Shown here: one piece after another, positions 43,847-52,275 of the stretch
Layout of the letters: each line of letters starts with the position of its first letter
Numbering within the stretch: position 1 is the stretch's first letter
From: Balneola sp.
GTDB lineage: Bacteria > Bacteroidota > Rhodothermia > Balneolales > Balneolaceae
Reading direction: 5' to 3'
Length of the DNA: 64,000 bases
Assembly: GCA_017643645.1 (NCBI GenBank)
Contig: JAEPNB010000004.1
Location: forward strand, 62,001-126,000
Translations under genes and position numbers: made by a program
Notes under the pieces: generated by a model
Database searches by the model: none
Told to the model about the DNA's origin: nothing
The model's input: only the letters and a program-made list of their open reading frames with translations

Positions 43847-45583
43847 ATGAAAAATCTTGACTCTTCTGTTCAACAAAAAATTGATCAATGGCTGGAAGGC
43901 AGCTATGATGAAAATGCAAAGCAAGAGATTCGTTCGTTAATCGATCAAGAAAAATTCGAAGAACTAACAGATGCATTCTACAAAGATCTGGAATTTGGAA
44001 CAGGTGGTTTGCGTGGAATAATGGGTGTTGGCTCAAATCGGGTTAACAAATACACCTTTGGAGTTGCTACTCAGGGATTCAGTAACTTCCTCAAGAAAAC
44101 CTATCCAGATCAGCAGATAAAAGTGGCTATTGCGCACGATTGCAGAAATAATTCAGACACGCTGGCTAAAGTTGTAGCTGATGTTTTTTCAGCAAATGGA
44201 ATCAAAGTATATTTCTTTGAAGGATTACGCCCGACTCCGGAATTATCTTATGCCGTAAGAGAATTGAATTGCCAGGGAGGTGTCGTTCTTACAGCTTCTC
44301 ACAATCCTAAGGAATACAACGGATTTAAAGCATACGGAGCTGATGGCGGTCAATTGGTGTCGCCTCACGACAAAGCAGTGATGGATGAAGTACAAAAAGT
44401 CGCTTCTGTAGATGAGGTTAAATTTGAAGGGAATAATGATCTTATTGAGTTGATCGGAGAAGGTATCGATCAGAAATATTTAGCAGAATTGAAAAAACTA
44501 TCAGTTTCTGAAAAGGAAATACAAAATCAGAAAGATCTGAAGATCGTCTTCTCGCCCATTCACGGAACTGCAGGAGTATTAGTTCCTCCTGCTCTTAAAA
44601 TGTATGGTTTTGAAAATGTGACATTGGTTGAAGAACAAATGGTTGTGGATGGAAATTTCCCAACAGTAGTATATCCAAATCCGGAAGAACAAGACGCACT
44701 TGCAATGGCTCTGGATAAAGCCAAAGAAATTGATGCCGAATTAGTAATGGCAACGGATCCGGATGCGGACAGAATCGGAATTGCAGTAAAAGATACTTCG
44801 GGTGAATGGACGCTGCTAAATGGTAATCAGACAGCATGCCTGATCATAAATTACATGCTTACTGCCTGGAAGAATGCCGGTAAACTGAATGGAAATCAGT
44901 ATATCGTAAAAACGGTGGTTACTTCTTACCTGATTGATGAAATAGCTGAGTCTTATTCTGTGGATTGTTTCAACACCCTTACCGGTTTCAAATATATCGG
45001 TGAACTCATGACCAATTTTGAAGGCGAAAAAGAATTCATTGCCGGTGGTGAAGAAAGCTACGGCTACCTGATCGGTGAACACGTTCGTGATAAAGATGCT
45101 GTAGTTTCAGCCGTTATAATTGCAGAAATGGCTGCGTATTACAAGGATAATGGATCTAGTCTGTATGAAGCACTTCTGGAAATGTATGTCGATTTTGGAA
45201 TCTACCAGGAAAAACTGATCTCTATTACTAAGAAAGGAAAATCAGGTGCAGAAGAAATTCTGGAAATGATGAAAAACTTCAGAGAAACCCCTCCGGTTTC
45301 ACTTGGCGGTTCTGATGTGGTTACAATTAAGGATTATAAATCAGCGAAAGAAAAGAATGTTAAGACGGGTGAGGTTTCTCAAATCGACCTCCCTTCATCA
45401 AATGTGCTGCAGTTTATAACTGAAGATGGTGCAATTATTTCTGCTCGTCCTTCAGGAACAGAGCCTAAGATCAAATTCTATTGTAGCGTTAACGATACTA
45501 TAGCCACCGTTCATGAATATCCGTTTGTTCAGAAAAAATTGATGAATAAGATCGATCAGATTATGGAAGAGCTTGCAGGTTAG
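43847..45583 (+). CDS. Phosphosugar mutase (phosphoglucomutase/phosphomannomutase)
   Basis: About 578 residues from the ATG at 43847; a TTG at 43829 could add six. It is an alpha-D-phosphohexomutase of the long form related to eukaryotic PGM2 and Bacillus PgcA. The sequence shows GTGGLRGIMGVGSNRVN near residue 45, the phospho-serine loop VLTASHNPKEYNGFK near 145, the magnesium loop ATDPDADRIGIAV near 300, the sugar loop GGEESYGYLIG near 400 and the phosphate-binding SARPSGTEPKIKFY near 535. It interconverts hexose 1- and 6-phosphates, feeding cell-wall and storage sugars. Confidence 0.93.
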   Translation: MKNLDSSVQQKIDQWLEGSYDENAKQEIRSLIDQEKFEELTDAFYKDLEFGTGGLRGIMGVGSNRVNKYTFGVATQGFSNFLKKTYPDQQIKVAIAHDCRNNSDTLAKVVADVFSANGIKVYFFEGLRPTPELSYAVRELNCQGGVVLTASHNPKEYNGFKAYGADGGQLVSPHDKAVMDEVQKVASVDEVKFEGNNDLIELIGEGIDQKYLAELKKLSVSEKEIQNQKDLKIVFSPIHGTAGVLVPPALKMYGFENVTLVEEQMVVDGNFPTVVYPNPEEQDALAMALDKAKEIDAELVMATDPDADRIGIAVKDTSGEWTLLNGNQTACLIINYMLTAWKNAGKLNGNQYIVKTVVTSYLIDEIAESYSVDCFNTLTGFKYIGELMTNFEGEKEFIAGGEESYGYLIGEHVRDKDAVVSAVIIAEMAAYYKDNGSSLYEALLEMYVDFGIYQEKLISITKKGKSGAEEILEMMKNFRETPPVSLGGSDVVTIKDYKSAKEKNVKTGEVSQIDLPSSNVLQFITEDGAIISARPSGTEPKIKFYCSVNDTIATVHEYPFVQKKLMNKIDQIMEELAG

Positions 45584-46708
45584 TCACCTTAACTCAAAGA
45601 TCTTACCGGCTTTTTGAGTGATAATATCCTGCATTTCCAGTTGTAGCAGCGCAACCAGTAATTCGCTTGTATGGACATTCAATTCATCAGCCAGATCGTC
45701 TATTTGAAAAGATTGTTGCTCCAGTTGCTCGCAAATGGAAGTACTTAGTTTATCCAGCTTATATTCTTTCCAGCTTGGTGCTTTTTTAGGTAGTTCCTTT
45801 GCACTGTTTCCATCAGATTCAAAATCGATGGGTAGTTCTACTAAAATATCATCTACAACCTGAACCAGTTTTGCAGCTCCTTTTTTGATGAGATAATTAC
45901 ATCCTGTTCCTGAAGGATTTTCTAAATGATGAGGAATTGCGAAAACTTCACGGTTTTGATCCAGTGCCAGTTCTGCAGTGATCATGCTGCCTCCTTTTAT
46001 TCCGGATTCGATTACAACTACACCAAGGCTCAGTCCACTTACAACTCTGTTTCGCAAAGGAAAGTTATTTTTATCAGGGATCATACCCAAAGGAAACTCT
46101 GAAATAACAGCTCCACCTGATTTAACAATTTCATTCGCGACTTCCGTATTACTCTTTGGATACAGATTATCAATTCCCGACCCTAAAACAGCAACCGTTG
46201 TACCACCAACATTCAAAGCAGATTGATGTCCGATAGTATCAATTCCATATGCTAATCCACTAAAAATGCACAACCCTTTTTCTGCCAGCTTGGTGGAAAA
46301 TTTCTGAGCCTGTTTCTTTCCGTAAGTAGACGCATTTCTGGTTCCTACAACTGCTACTCCGGGTTTTTTAAGAGCTTCAGGATCGCCTTTCAACCAATAC
46401 AGAATGGGAGGATCGTAAATTTCTTTTAATAAGTTCGGGTATTCCGGATCCCTCATCGTAATGATCTGAGCGCCGATCTTTTCGGTATCTTCTATTTGCT
46501 GATCAACACTTTCCCAGTCATCAAATGATAAAATGGCCAATGCTGTAGCCTCTCCAACTCCTTCATAACTTCTGAGCTGAGTTTTACTGAGGTTGAATAG
46601 ATTTTCGAGTTGATCACATTCCTGAACCAAATGCCTCACTCTCTTGCTCCCCAGTCCGGGAATCAGAGTTAGCGCAATTAAGTTTCTAAGAATCGATTTG
46701 TTTTGCAT
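45584..46708 (-). CDS. dprA: DNA-processing protein DprA
   Basis: About 374 residues from the ATG at 46708; the longer in-frame start at 46753 overlaps obgE by 68 bases and is less likely. An N-terminal HhH/SAM-like region (LTLIPGLGSKRV) leads into the Rossmann-like Smf domain: VAVVGTRNASTYG near residue 115, FSGLAYGIDTIGHQSAL near 142, VLGSGIDNLYP near 172 and ISEFPLGM near 200. A C-terminal winged helix (about 310-374) follows. DprA loads RecA on incoming single strands in natural transformation. It overlaps the obgE end by 23 bases. Confidence 0.92.
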   Translation of the reverse strand: MQNKSILRNLIALTLIPGLGSKRVRHLVQECDQLENLFNLSKTQLRSYEGVGEATALAILSFDDWESVDQQIEDTEKIGAQIITMRDPEYPNLLKEIYDPPILYWLKGDPEALKKPGVAVVGTRNASTYGKKQAQKFSTKLAEKGLCIFSGLAYGIDTIGHQSALNVGGTTVAVLGSGIDNLYPKSNTEVANEIVKSGGAVISEFPLGMIPDKNNFPLRNRVVSGLSLGVVVIESGIKGGSMITAELALDQNREVFAIPHHLENPSGTGCNYLIKKGAAKLVQVVDDILVELPIDFESDGNSAKELPKKAPSWKEYKLDKLSTSICEQLEQQSFQIDDLADELNVHTSELLVALLQLEMQDIITQKAGKIFELR

Positions 46709-47681
46709 GTTGAAGTTTTTCCCAAAGTGCTTCTCTAAGTTCATCCACACCATGTCCGGTAGCAGATGAAATTGGAATTACGGGAATTTCATCATCAAAA
46801 TGAAGTTTTTTATCTAACTTAAAACCTTGTTTTAAATCCATCTTAGTGATAGCTAATATTCTGGGCTTGTCGAGAAGGTCTTTTCGATAGGCTTTTAACT
46901 CGTTCACCAAAGCATTGTACTCATACTCAATATCCGTTTGAGAACTCACCATGAACAACAAAATGCTGTTTCGTTCAATATGGCGAAGAAACTGAATTCC
47001 CAATCCTTTTCCCTGATGTGCTTCTTCAATAATTCCGGGAATATCAGCCATTACAAAACTTCGGTAATCAGAGAATTTAACTACTCCCAAATTTGGTTCA
47101 AGTGTGGTAAACGGATAGTCAGCTATCTTAGGTTTTGCATGAGAAAGCGCTGAAAGCAACGTGCTTTTTCCGGCGTTCGGGAATCCAACCAAGCCGACAT
47201 CTGCAATAAGTTTAAGCTCGAGTTCTACTACTCTCTCCTCTCCCATTTCTCCTTCCTGAGCATATTGAGGAGTTTGATTTACCGAACTTTTGAAGTGCCA
47301 GTTTCCGAGTCCACCTCTACCACCTTTGGCGATAACGATCTCTTCCTCATCTTCGGTGATCTCACCCATTCTTTCTCGGGTTTCTGCATCAAAAGCGACC
47401 GTGCCTAACGGAACCTGAAGTATGATCGATTCTCCGTCTTTACCGGTAGAACGACTGCTACTACCATTTGCCCCGCCTTTAGCTTTGATATATTTCTTGT
47501 AGCGAAGATCCAGAATGGTATTTAGTTGAGCATTTCCTTTAAGAATGATACTTCCGCCTCTTCCTCCATCTCCTCCATCCGGACCGCCTTTGGGGACATA
47601 TTTTTCCCGTCTCATATGAGCAGAACCATCTCCACCCTTTCCGGCGGTAACATAAATTTTAGCGTAATCTGCGAATCTCAT
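46686..47681 (-). CDS. obgE: Obg-family GTPase
   Basis: A 331-residue ribosome-associated GTPase. The glycine-rich N-terminal Obg fold (1-158, VTAGKGGDGSAHMRREKYVPKG at its start, many GG turns) is followed by a G domain with GFPNAGKSTLLSAL near 165, switch II DIPGIIEEAHQGKG near 212, ITKMDL near 283 and ISSATGHG near 310. It lacks the extra C-terminal domain of longer Obg proteins. Family members act in large-subunit maturation and the stringent response. The N-terminus is from the first ATG, which begins MRFADYAKIYV as usual. Confidence 0.95.
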   Translation of the reverse strand: MRFADYAKIYVTAGKGGDGSAHMRREKYVPKGGPDGGDGGRGGSIILKGNAQLNTILDLRYKKYIKAKGGANGSSSRSTGKDGESIILQVPLGTVAFDAETRERMGEITEDEEEIVIAKGGRGGLGNWHFKSSVNQTPQYAQEGEMGEERVVELELKLIADVGLVGFPNAGKSTLLSALSHAKPKIADYPFTTLEPNLGVVKFSDYRSFVMADIPGIIEEAHQGKGLGIQFLRHIERNSILLFMVSSQTDIEYEYNALVNELKAYRKDLLDKPRILAITKMDLKQGFKLDKKLHFDDEIPVIPISSATGHGVDELREALWEKLQHAKQIDS

Positions 47682-47773
47682 TCTTCGAGGTTAATGGTTA
47701 TTAGTTATTGGTTTCATTTCTACAAATAACCAATAACTAATAACTTTTTAAAAATTGACAGGGTCTAAATCAG

Positions 47774-48619
47774 TTACTTCTTGTGAAGAACCAACTTCAA
47801 AAGTTTAGTAAGCTTGGATTTCATCGTATTTCTTGGAACTATAAAATCCAGAAACCCATGCTCCAGTAAATATTCTGCGGTCTGGAATCCTTCCGGAAGA
47901 TCACGACCAATTGTCTGACGAACTACTCTTGGTCCTGCAAAAGCAATAAGTGCGCCGGGCTCTGCAACATTAAAATCACCAAGCATGGCATAACTTGCAG
48001 TCACACCACCAGTTGTTGGATGCGTCATATAAGAAATGTACGGCACTCCATCTTCTTCCAGCTGAGCCAGTTTTGCTGATGTCTTAGCCATTTGCATCAA
48101 ACTCAAAACACTTTCCATCATTCTGGCGCCGCCTGTTTGTGAAATAATGATCAAAGGTATTTTATTCTCTCTTGCATGATCAATTGCGATTCCAAGTCGT
48201 TCACCAACTACGGAACCCATACTACCACCGATAAAACCGAAGTCCATACAACCAACTACAAGATCGATTCCATTCATTTTACCAACACCAACACGAGCTG
48301 CGTCAGACAATCCTGATTTCTTTTGAGAATCAGCTAATCGGTCTTTGTATTTCTTAGTATCAGAAAATTCCAGAGGATCGGTCGGCATAATATTCTGACC
48401 CAACTCTTCAAATTTATTATCATCAAAAATGATCGAAAAGTACTGCTTACTTCCAATTCTGAAGTGATAACCGCTTAAAGGATCAACCCATAAGTTTTCT
48501 TCCAATTCGCGACGATGAATCGTTTCACCGGTAGTTGGAACCTTAACCCAAACGCCTTCCGGCATTTCTTTTTTAGTCTCGGTCTGAATATTTTCGTCTT
48601 TTCTTTTAAACCAACTCAT
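47774..48619 (-). CDS. accD: Acetyl-CoA carboxylase carboxyltransferase beta subunit, zinc ribbon lost
   Basis: A 281-residue AccD that, with AccA, transfers CO2 from biotin to acetyl-CoA to make malonyl-CoA. The crotonase-fold core is well kept: [16 protein letters not shown] near residue 127, [20 protein letters not shown] near 160, [20 protein letters not shown] near 197 and [13 protein letters not shown] near 228. The N-terminus aligns with E. coli AccD residue by residue (MSW start, [12 protein letters not shown]), yet all four zinc cysteines are replaced: positions 27, 30, 46 and 49 are Val, Thr, Asp and Ser. The zinc ribbon of E. coli AccD is implicated in catalysis and RNA binding. 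Confidence 0.95.
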   Translation of the reverse strand: MSWFKRKDENIQTETKKEMPEGVWVKVPTTGETIHRRELEENLWVDPLSGYHFRIGSKQYFSIIFDDNKFEELGQNIMPTDPLEFSDTKKYKDRLADSQKKSGLSDAARVGVGKMNGIDLVVGCMDFGFIGGSMGSVVGERLGIAIDHARENKIPLIIISQTGGARMMESVLSLMQMAKTSAKLAQLEEDGVPYISYMTHPTTGGVTASYAMLGDFNVAEPGALIAFAGPRVVRQTIGRDLPEGFQTAEYLLEHGFLDFIVPRNTMKSKLTKLLKLVLHKK

Positions 48620-48683
48620 AGTTTGTAATTGAATTTTTTTAGAGGCACAAAATAACCATTCTTAACCTTAAATAAGAATCTGA

Positions 48684-49355
48684 TTATGTGTTCGTGTTAT
48701 TAACCTGACTACTGCTGATATAATTCGAATTCAGCTCTTCAGGATATGTTTTAATACAGAAATCGGTGTGATTTTTCAGTTGAAAAAGTCTGATCAAAGA
48801 CTTCGCTGAAATAAAACTATCATCAAAGATCTGTGCGTTTTCTAAAGCTTTTTTACTGATTCGTTCGATTCCTGTTCCGATCAAAGTGTGACCGGCTTCA
48901 ATTTGCTCTTCCAAATCAGTAAGTTCTGTCACTTTTGCTTCTGAAAGGATTTCGAGCTCAGCATTAAGTTTAAAAACTTGATGATACACATGGTTCCTTC
49001 TTGCATCGATAATCGAGTGAATAGCTTCTGAGCTACTATCTGTTGCCATTGCAAAGGATGCCAATGTATTACAAGCAAACAGGTCCACATCCTTACCAAA
49101 CATAATTCCTTTGATCGCACTTGCTGCGATTCGCAATCCGGTGTAGGAACCAGGACCATTGCTTACTAATACAGCATTCAGATCTTCTAATTTGAAGTCA
49201 TGCTCCTTCATTAATTCCTGAGTGAACAAGAATAGATTATCGGAATGAACACTTCTGCCTTGAATACGTTTCTCGAATACCTTTCCGTCTGTATTCTGAA
49301 AAGCTACCGAGCAAATGTTTGTTGAAGTTTCGTAAGCTAGGATTTTTTTAACCAT
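48684..49355 (-). CDS. tsaB: tRNA threonylcarbamoyladenosine biosynthesis protein TsaB
   Basis: A 223-residue actin-like-fold protein. The start KILAYETSTNICSVAF and the block VSNGPGSYTGLRIAASAIKG near residue 65 identify TsaB, the scaffold partner of TsaD in making t6A37 on tRNA. The C-terminal third is short and divergent, as usual. It begins the accD-side block on the minus strand, 64 bases before accD. Confidence 0.93.
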   Translation of the reverse strand: MVKKILAYETSTNICSVAFQNTDGKVFEKRIQGRSVHSDNLFLFTQELMKEHDFKLEDLNAVLVSNGPGSYTGLRIAASAIKGIMFGKDVDLFACNTLASFAMATDSSSEAIHSIIDARRNHVYHQVFKLNAELEILSEAKVTELTDLEEQIEAGHTLIGTGIERISKKALENAQIFDDSFISAKSLIRLFQLKNHTDFCIKTYPEELNSNYISSSQVNNTNT

Positions 49356-49371
49356 TCCTCACCGTCTTCTG

Positions 49372-49474
49372 TCATTTCGAGTTGAATCCGCTGCACAGCG
49401 GATGACCGAGAAATCTTCATAACTATAATTTATTTCGAAAATCATTAGATGTCTCACATTCGTTCGACATGACA
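49372..49474 (+). repeat. Dispersed TGTCATTTC repeat, copy 2
   Basis: The gap between pyrC and tsaB opens with TGTCATTTCGAGTTGAATCCGCTG...GATGACCGAGAAATC (matching 17221-17264 inverted), includes a CCGCTGCACAGCGG palindrome, and closes near 49474 with the reverse-complementary ATTCGTTCGACATGACA. The ends thus form an inverted repeat TGTCATnTCGA over about 100 bases. Confidence 0.65.
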
Positions 49475-49485
49475 AATATTCGTTT

Positions 49486-50766
49486 TTACCTTAACTCATT
49501 AATCACCAACTCACCACGGTTAAAGATGCCGACTGCTCTACCGGTCAACTTCTTATTCAGATAGGGAGAGTTTTTAGATTTTGAACGAACGTTTTTCGGA
49601 TCAAAGGTCCACTCTTCATCGGTATTGAAGAATGTAAGATTTGCTTGTGCTCCTTCTTCGAGTGCAGGAACTTCAAGATTTAAAATTTTCCGTGGATTAT
49701 AACTCAGTTTTTCAACCAGTTGCTGAAGGTTCAATTTCTTGGTTTTGAATAATCTCATATTGGAGATACTCCAGGCTGTTTCTAATCCAATTATTCCGTT
49801 TGGAGCATAAATGAATTCCACTTCTTTTTCTTCAATAGCGTGAGGAGCATGATCGGTACAGATTACATCAATAGTTCCGTCAACCAATCCTTCTATCATC
49901 GCGTCCACATCTTCTTGTGTTCTTAGCGGCGGATGCATTTTGAAATTAGTATTGAACTTTTGCTTCTCAATTTCTTCGTCCGTCAGATCAAAATGATGAG
50001 CGCATACTTCTGTGGTTACATTAATTCCTTTTTTCTTTCCTTCTCTAACAAGGTCGACTGCTCCTTTTGTACTGATGTGTGCTACATGAATATGTCCACC
50101 TGTGTATTCAGCCAATAAAATATCACGAGCGATCATGGTTTCTTCAGCGATTGAAGGTGTTCCGTCTAAACCAAGTCTGGTAGAAACTCTTCCCTCATTC
50201 ATATGCCCCGGTCTTGAAAGCGCGAGGTCTTCTTCATGATTAATTATCGGCATTCCAAGCATGGAAGAATATTCCAGAGCAACACGCATCACCTGAGAAT
50301 CATAAACCGGATCTCCGTCGTCACTGAACGCAACCGCTCCTCCGTCTTTCATGTCTCCCATTTCAGCGATCGACTTTCCTGCTCTGTCTTTGGTTACACA
50401 GCCGATCGGATGTACATCAACCGGAGTTTCATTTCCTTTTTTGATGATGTATTCCACCACATCTCTGGTGTGCGTAGCCGGTCGAGTATTCGGCATACAA
50501 GCAACCGCTGTAAATCCACCAAAAGCCGCTGCTGCGCAACCGGTTTTGATGGTTTCTTTGTGCTCATAACCGGGCTCACGTAAATGGATGTGCATGTCCA
50601 TCCAACCCGGACTTACAAAAGCTCCTTCAAAATCATGAGAATCTTCTTCTTTGTCGGCTTTTAAAGATTTTCCTATTTCTGAGATCTTTCCATCTTGTAT
50701 TCTGATGTCTATTGTGTCTTTTCCGTTGTGTTCTTTACTAACCGGACGAAGATTTTTCAGGAGCAT
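49486..50766 (-). CDS. pyrC: Dihydroorotase
   Basis: A 426-residue amidohydrolase for the third step of pyrimidine synthesis. Zinc ligands appear in MDMHIHLREPGYEHKETI near residue 56 (HxH), the metal-bridging residue region near 150 (FSDDGDPV), INHEEDLA near 177, VAHISTKGAV near 232 and the catalytic Asp in ICTDHAPHAIEEKE near 303. It is the class I type, not the shorter E. coli PyrC type. The last part KLTGRAVGIFNRGELV matches the usual C-terminal sandwich. Confidence 0.94.
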   Translation of the reverse strand: MLLKNLRPVSKEHNGKDTIDIRIQDGKISEIGKSLKADKEEDSHDFEGAFVSPGWMDMHIHLREPGYEHKETIKTGCAAAAFGGFTAVACMPNTRPATHTRDVVEYIIKKGNETPVDVHPIGCVTKDRAGKSIAEMGDMKDGGAVAFSDDGDPVYDSQVMRVALEYSSMLGMPIINHEEDLALSRPGHMNEGRVSTRLGLDGTPSIAEETMIARDILLAEYTGGHIHVAHISTKGAVDLVREGKKKGINVTTEVCAHHFDLTDEEIEKQKFNTNFKMHPPLRTQEDVDAMIEGLVDGTIDVICTDHAPHAIEEKEVEFIYAPNGIIGLETAWSISNMRLFKTKKLNLQQLVEKLSYNPRKILNLEVPALEEGAQANLTFFNTDEEWTFDPKNVRSKSKNSPYLNKKLTGRAVGIFNRGELVINELR

Positions 50767-50869
50767 TTTAAGCTATTTAGATTTTTGAATTGGACAAATA
50801 TAAGGCTTTATGATTTGAATATTGAAAGGCATTATTGGAATCTTAGTTAATATCTTTATGTCTTCAGCT

Positions 50870-50922
50870 TAATGAAATAGGTTTATTACTGTTTGCCAGC
50901 GAAGTCCTTCAGGTCTTCGCTA
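50870..50922 (+). repeat. REP hairpin with flank, left copy
   Basis: AGCGAAG T CCT TC AGG T CTTCGCT at 50898-50921 forms a hairpin. With its upstream flank (GAAATAGGTTTATTACTGTTTGCC) it matches 51477-51529 in the same orientation with only a few differences. An inverted variant, GCGAAT...ATTCGC, is at 51019-51042. Confidence 0.85.
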
Positions 50923-51018
50923 GGAGGTCGTGTCTTCTGTCAATAATCATTACATTAAGATTTTAGCCATATCAAGCCGTCCCTTTTTCTCCTATTCTAG
51001 ATTCATTGCTGTACTATT

Positions 51019-51042
51019 CGCGAATACCTGAAGGAATTCGCT
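51019..51042 (-). repeat. REP hairpin, inverted internal copy
   Basis: GCGAAT ACCTGAAGGA ATTCGC, flanked on the minus strand by TTAGCCA, is the reverse-complement form of the flanking REPs. It lies 21 bases beyond the transposase stop codon, the position expected of a RAYT-associated REP. Confidence 0.8.
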
Positions 51043-51062
51043 GGCTAATGTTTTAATACTAT

Positions 51063-51476
51063 CTATTTAACCAGTCTCTTCAATTCTTTTGAGTAGGATA
51101 TGGATTTATGGTGTTCTTCTTGTTGATAGATATAGTTTCTGACTTTCGGAATATCCTTTTCGCTTACTGAGAAAACACCATAACCATTCTGCCATTTGAA
51201 TGTTTCTTGCAGGTTCGCGTTCAGATTTATCCATCTTGACGAGGCTCCTTTTAATAAATTTATTACATCTGAAATTTTCTGTGTGGTTTTTAGACGAATC
51301 AATAAATGAACATGGTCTTCGATTCCATTTATTACATCAACAAGTATGTCATTTTTCTCTCCGTATGTTTTTAGATAATTAAATAGATCATATCTAAAAG
51401 ACCTGAACAAGTTTGGTTTCCGAAGTTTCGTACTCCAAACAATATGAAGCCAAACTGATGAATACGTTTTCGGCAT
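51063..51476 (-). CDS. REP-associated tyrosine transposase (IS200-like, RAYT)
   Basis: A 137-residue single-domain Y1 transposase. The histidine pair of the HUH motif is DHVHLLIRL near residue 52-56, and the catalytic Tyr is in RNYIYQQEEHH near 113. Start (YSSVWLHIVWSTKLRKP) and length match the IS200/RAYT group, which acts on single-stranded DNA hairpins. REP hairpins lie on both sides: left at 50898-50921, inverted at 51019-51042, right at 51504-51527. No accessory TnpB is present. Such enzymes are thought to spread REP sequences rather than move as whole insertion sequences. The catalytic residues are intact, so it may be active. Confidence 0.88.
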   Translation of the reverse strand: MPKTYSSVWLHIVWSTKLRKPNLFRSFRYDLFNYLKTYGEKNDILVDVINGIEDHVHLLIRLKTTQKISDVINLLKGASSRWINLNANLQETFKWQNGYGVFSVSEKDIPKVRNYIYQQEEHHKSISYSKELKRLVK

Positions 51477-51529
51477 TATGAAATATGTTTGTTACTGTTT
51501 GCCAGAGAAGTCCTTCAGGTCTTCGCTAT
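51477..51529 (+). repeat. REP hairpin with flank, right copy
   Basis: Direct repeat of 50870-50922: AGAGAAG T CCT TC AGG T CTTCGCT (one stem mismatch) with the same upstream flank. It begins immediately before the transposase start codon, so it forms the gene's leader. Confidence 0.85.
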
Positions 51530-51614
51530 AGAAGTAAGACCGTTTCACACACCATTCCTTACAAAACGTTGTCCCCTATTCGGATTCTCAGTTGTCATTC
51601 TATAAATTGATCAA

Positions 51615-51938
51615 ATGGAAGAACAGAGATTATTATTTGAGCAGATCCGAACTAAGCTGATCGAAAAGGAAAAGATGGTTACCGCCGGAAAGATGATGAG
51701 CACCGAAGCCATCAAATATGATGGGAATGTATTTGTATTTATTTCTAAGAATGGAAATATGGTTTTCAAATTCGGAAAAACCTTTGATCCGGAAGCTCAG
51801 GATTTTGAATCTATTCCTTTCAATCCATTCAAAAATAAAGGTCCGTTGGCAGGCTGGTTTGAAGTTTCCTTTTCCCAACATGAATTATGGGAATTTCTGA
51901 CTCAGGAAGCATTAACTGTAATCAAAAAAAATAAATAA
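51615..51938 (+). CDS. Small TfoX-like protein
   Basis: A 107-residue soluble protein. The pattern GKMMSTEAIKYDGNVFVFIS near residue 25 followed by KFGKTFDPE and GPLAGWFEVSFSQHELW resembles the N-terminal TfoX/Sxy fold (a beta-sheet protein with a reactive surface loop), but similarity is weak and I name it with caution. The next gene, 2 bases after its stop, is a clearer TfoX-like protein, supporting a shared fold and co-expression. Function unknown. Confidence 0.6.
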   Translation: MEEQRLLFEQIRTKLIEKEKMVTAGKMMSTEAIKYDGNVFVFISKNGNMVFKFGKTFDPEAQDFESIPFNPFKNKGPLAGWFEVSFSQHELWEFLTQEALTVIKKNK

Positions 51939-51940
51939 TC

Positions 51941-52273
51941 ATGGCTTTAAATCAGGAATATGTCGATTACATCGTCGATCAACTATCAGAATTTGAAGGT
52001 GCATCACCCAAAAAAATGTTTGGCGGCGTTGGGATCTTCAAAGACAAGATCATGTTTGCCATGGTGACCAGTGAAAATGCATTCTATTTCAGAGTGAATG
52101 ATGAATTGATTCCAAAGTTTGAAGCCGAAGGAATGAAACCCTTTGATCATGCCAAAAAAGGCAAAGGAATGCCGTATTGGTCAGCGCCGGCTCATGTAGT
52201 TGAAGACAAAAAACTAATGAAGCAATGGGCTGAAGACTCCTATGAAGCTGCAACTTTAGCTAAAAAGAAGTAA
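51941..52273 (+). CDS. TfoX/Sxy-family N-terminal-domain protein
   Basis: A 110-residue protein with the TfoX_N mark KKMFGGVGIFKDKIMFAMV near residue 24, FYFRVNDEL near 48 and a MPYWSAPAHVVED strand near 80. It lacks the C-terminal helix-hairpin domain of Sxy, the E. coli competence co-regulator, so a role in competence is not implied. It lies between a similar gene and a DUF2461 gene, 2 bases from each neighbour. Confidence 0.82.
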   Translation: MALNQEYVDYIVDQLSEFEGASPKKMFGGVGIFKDKIMFAMVTSENAFYFRVNDELIPKFEAEGMKPFDHAKKGKGMPYWSAPAHVVEDKKLMKQWAEDSYEAATLAKKK

Positions 52274-52275
52274 TT

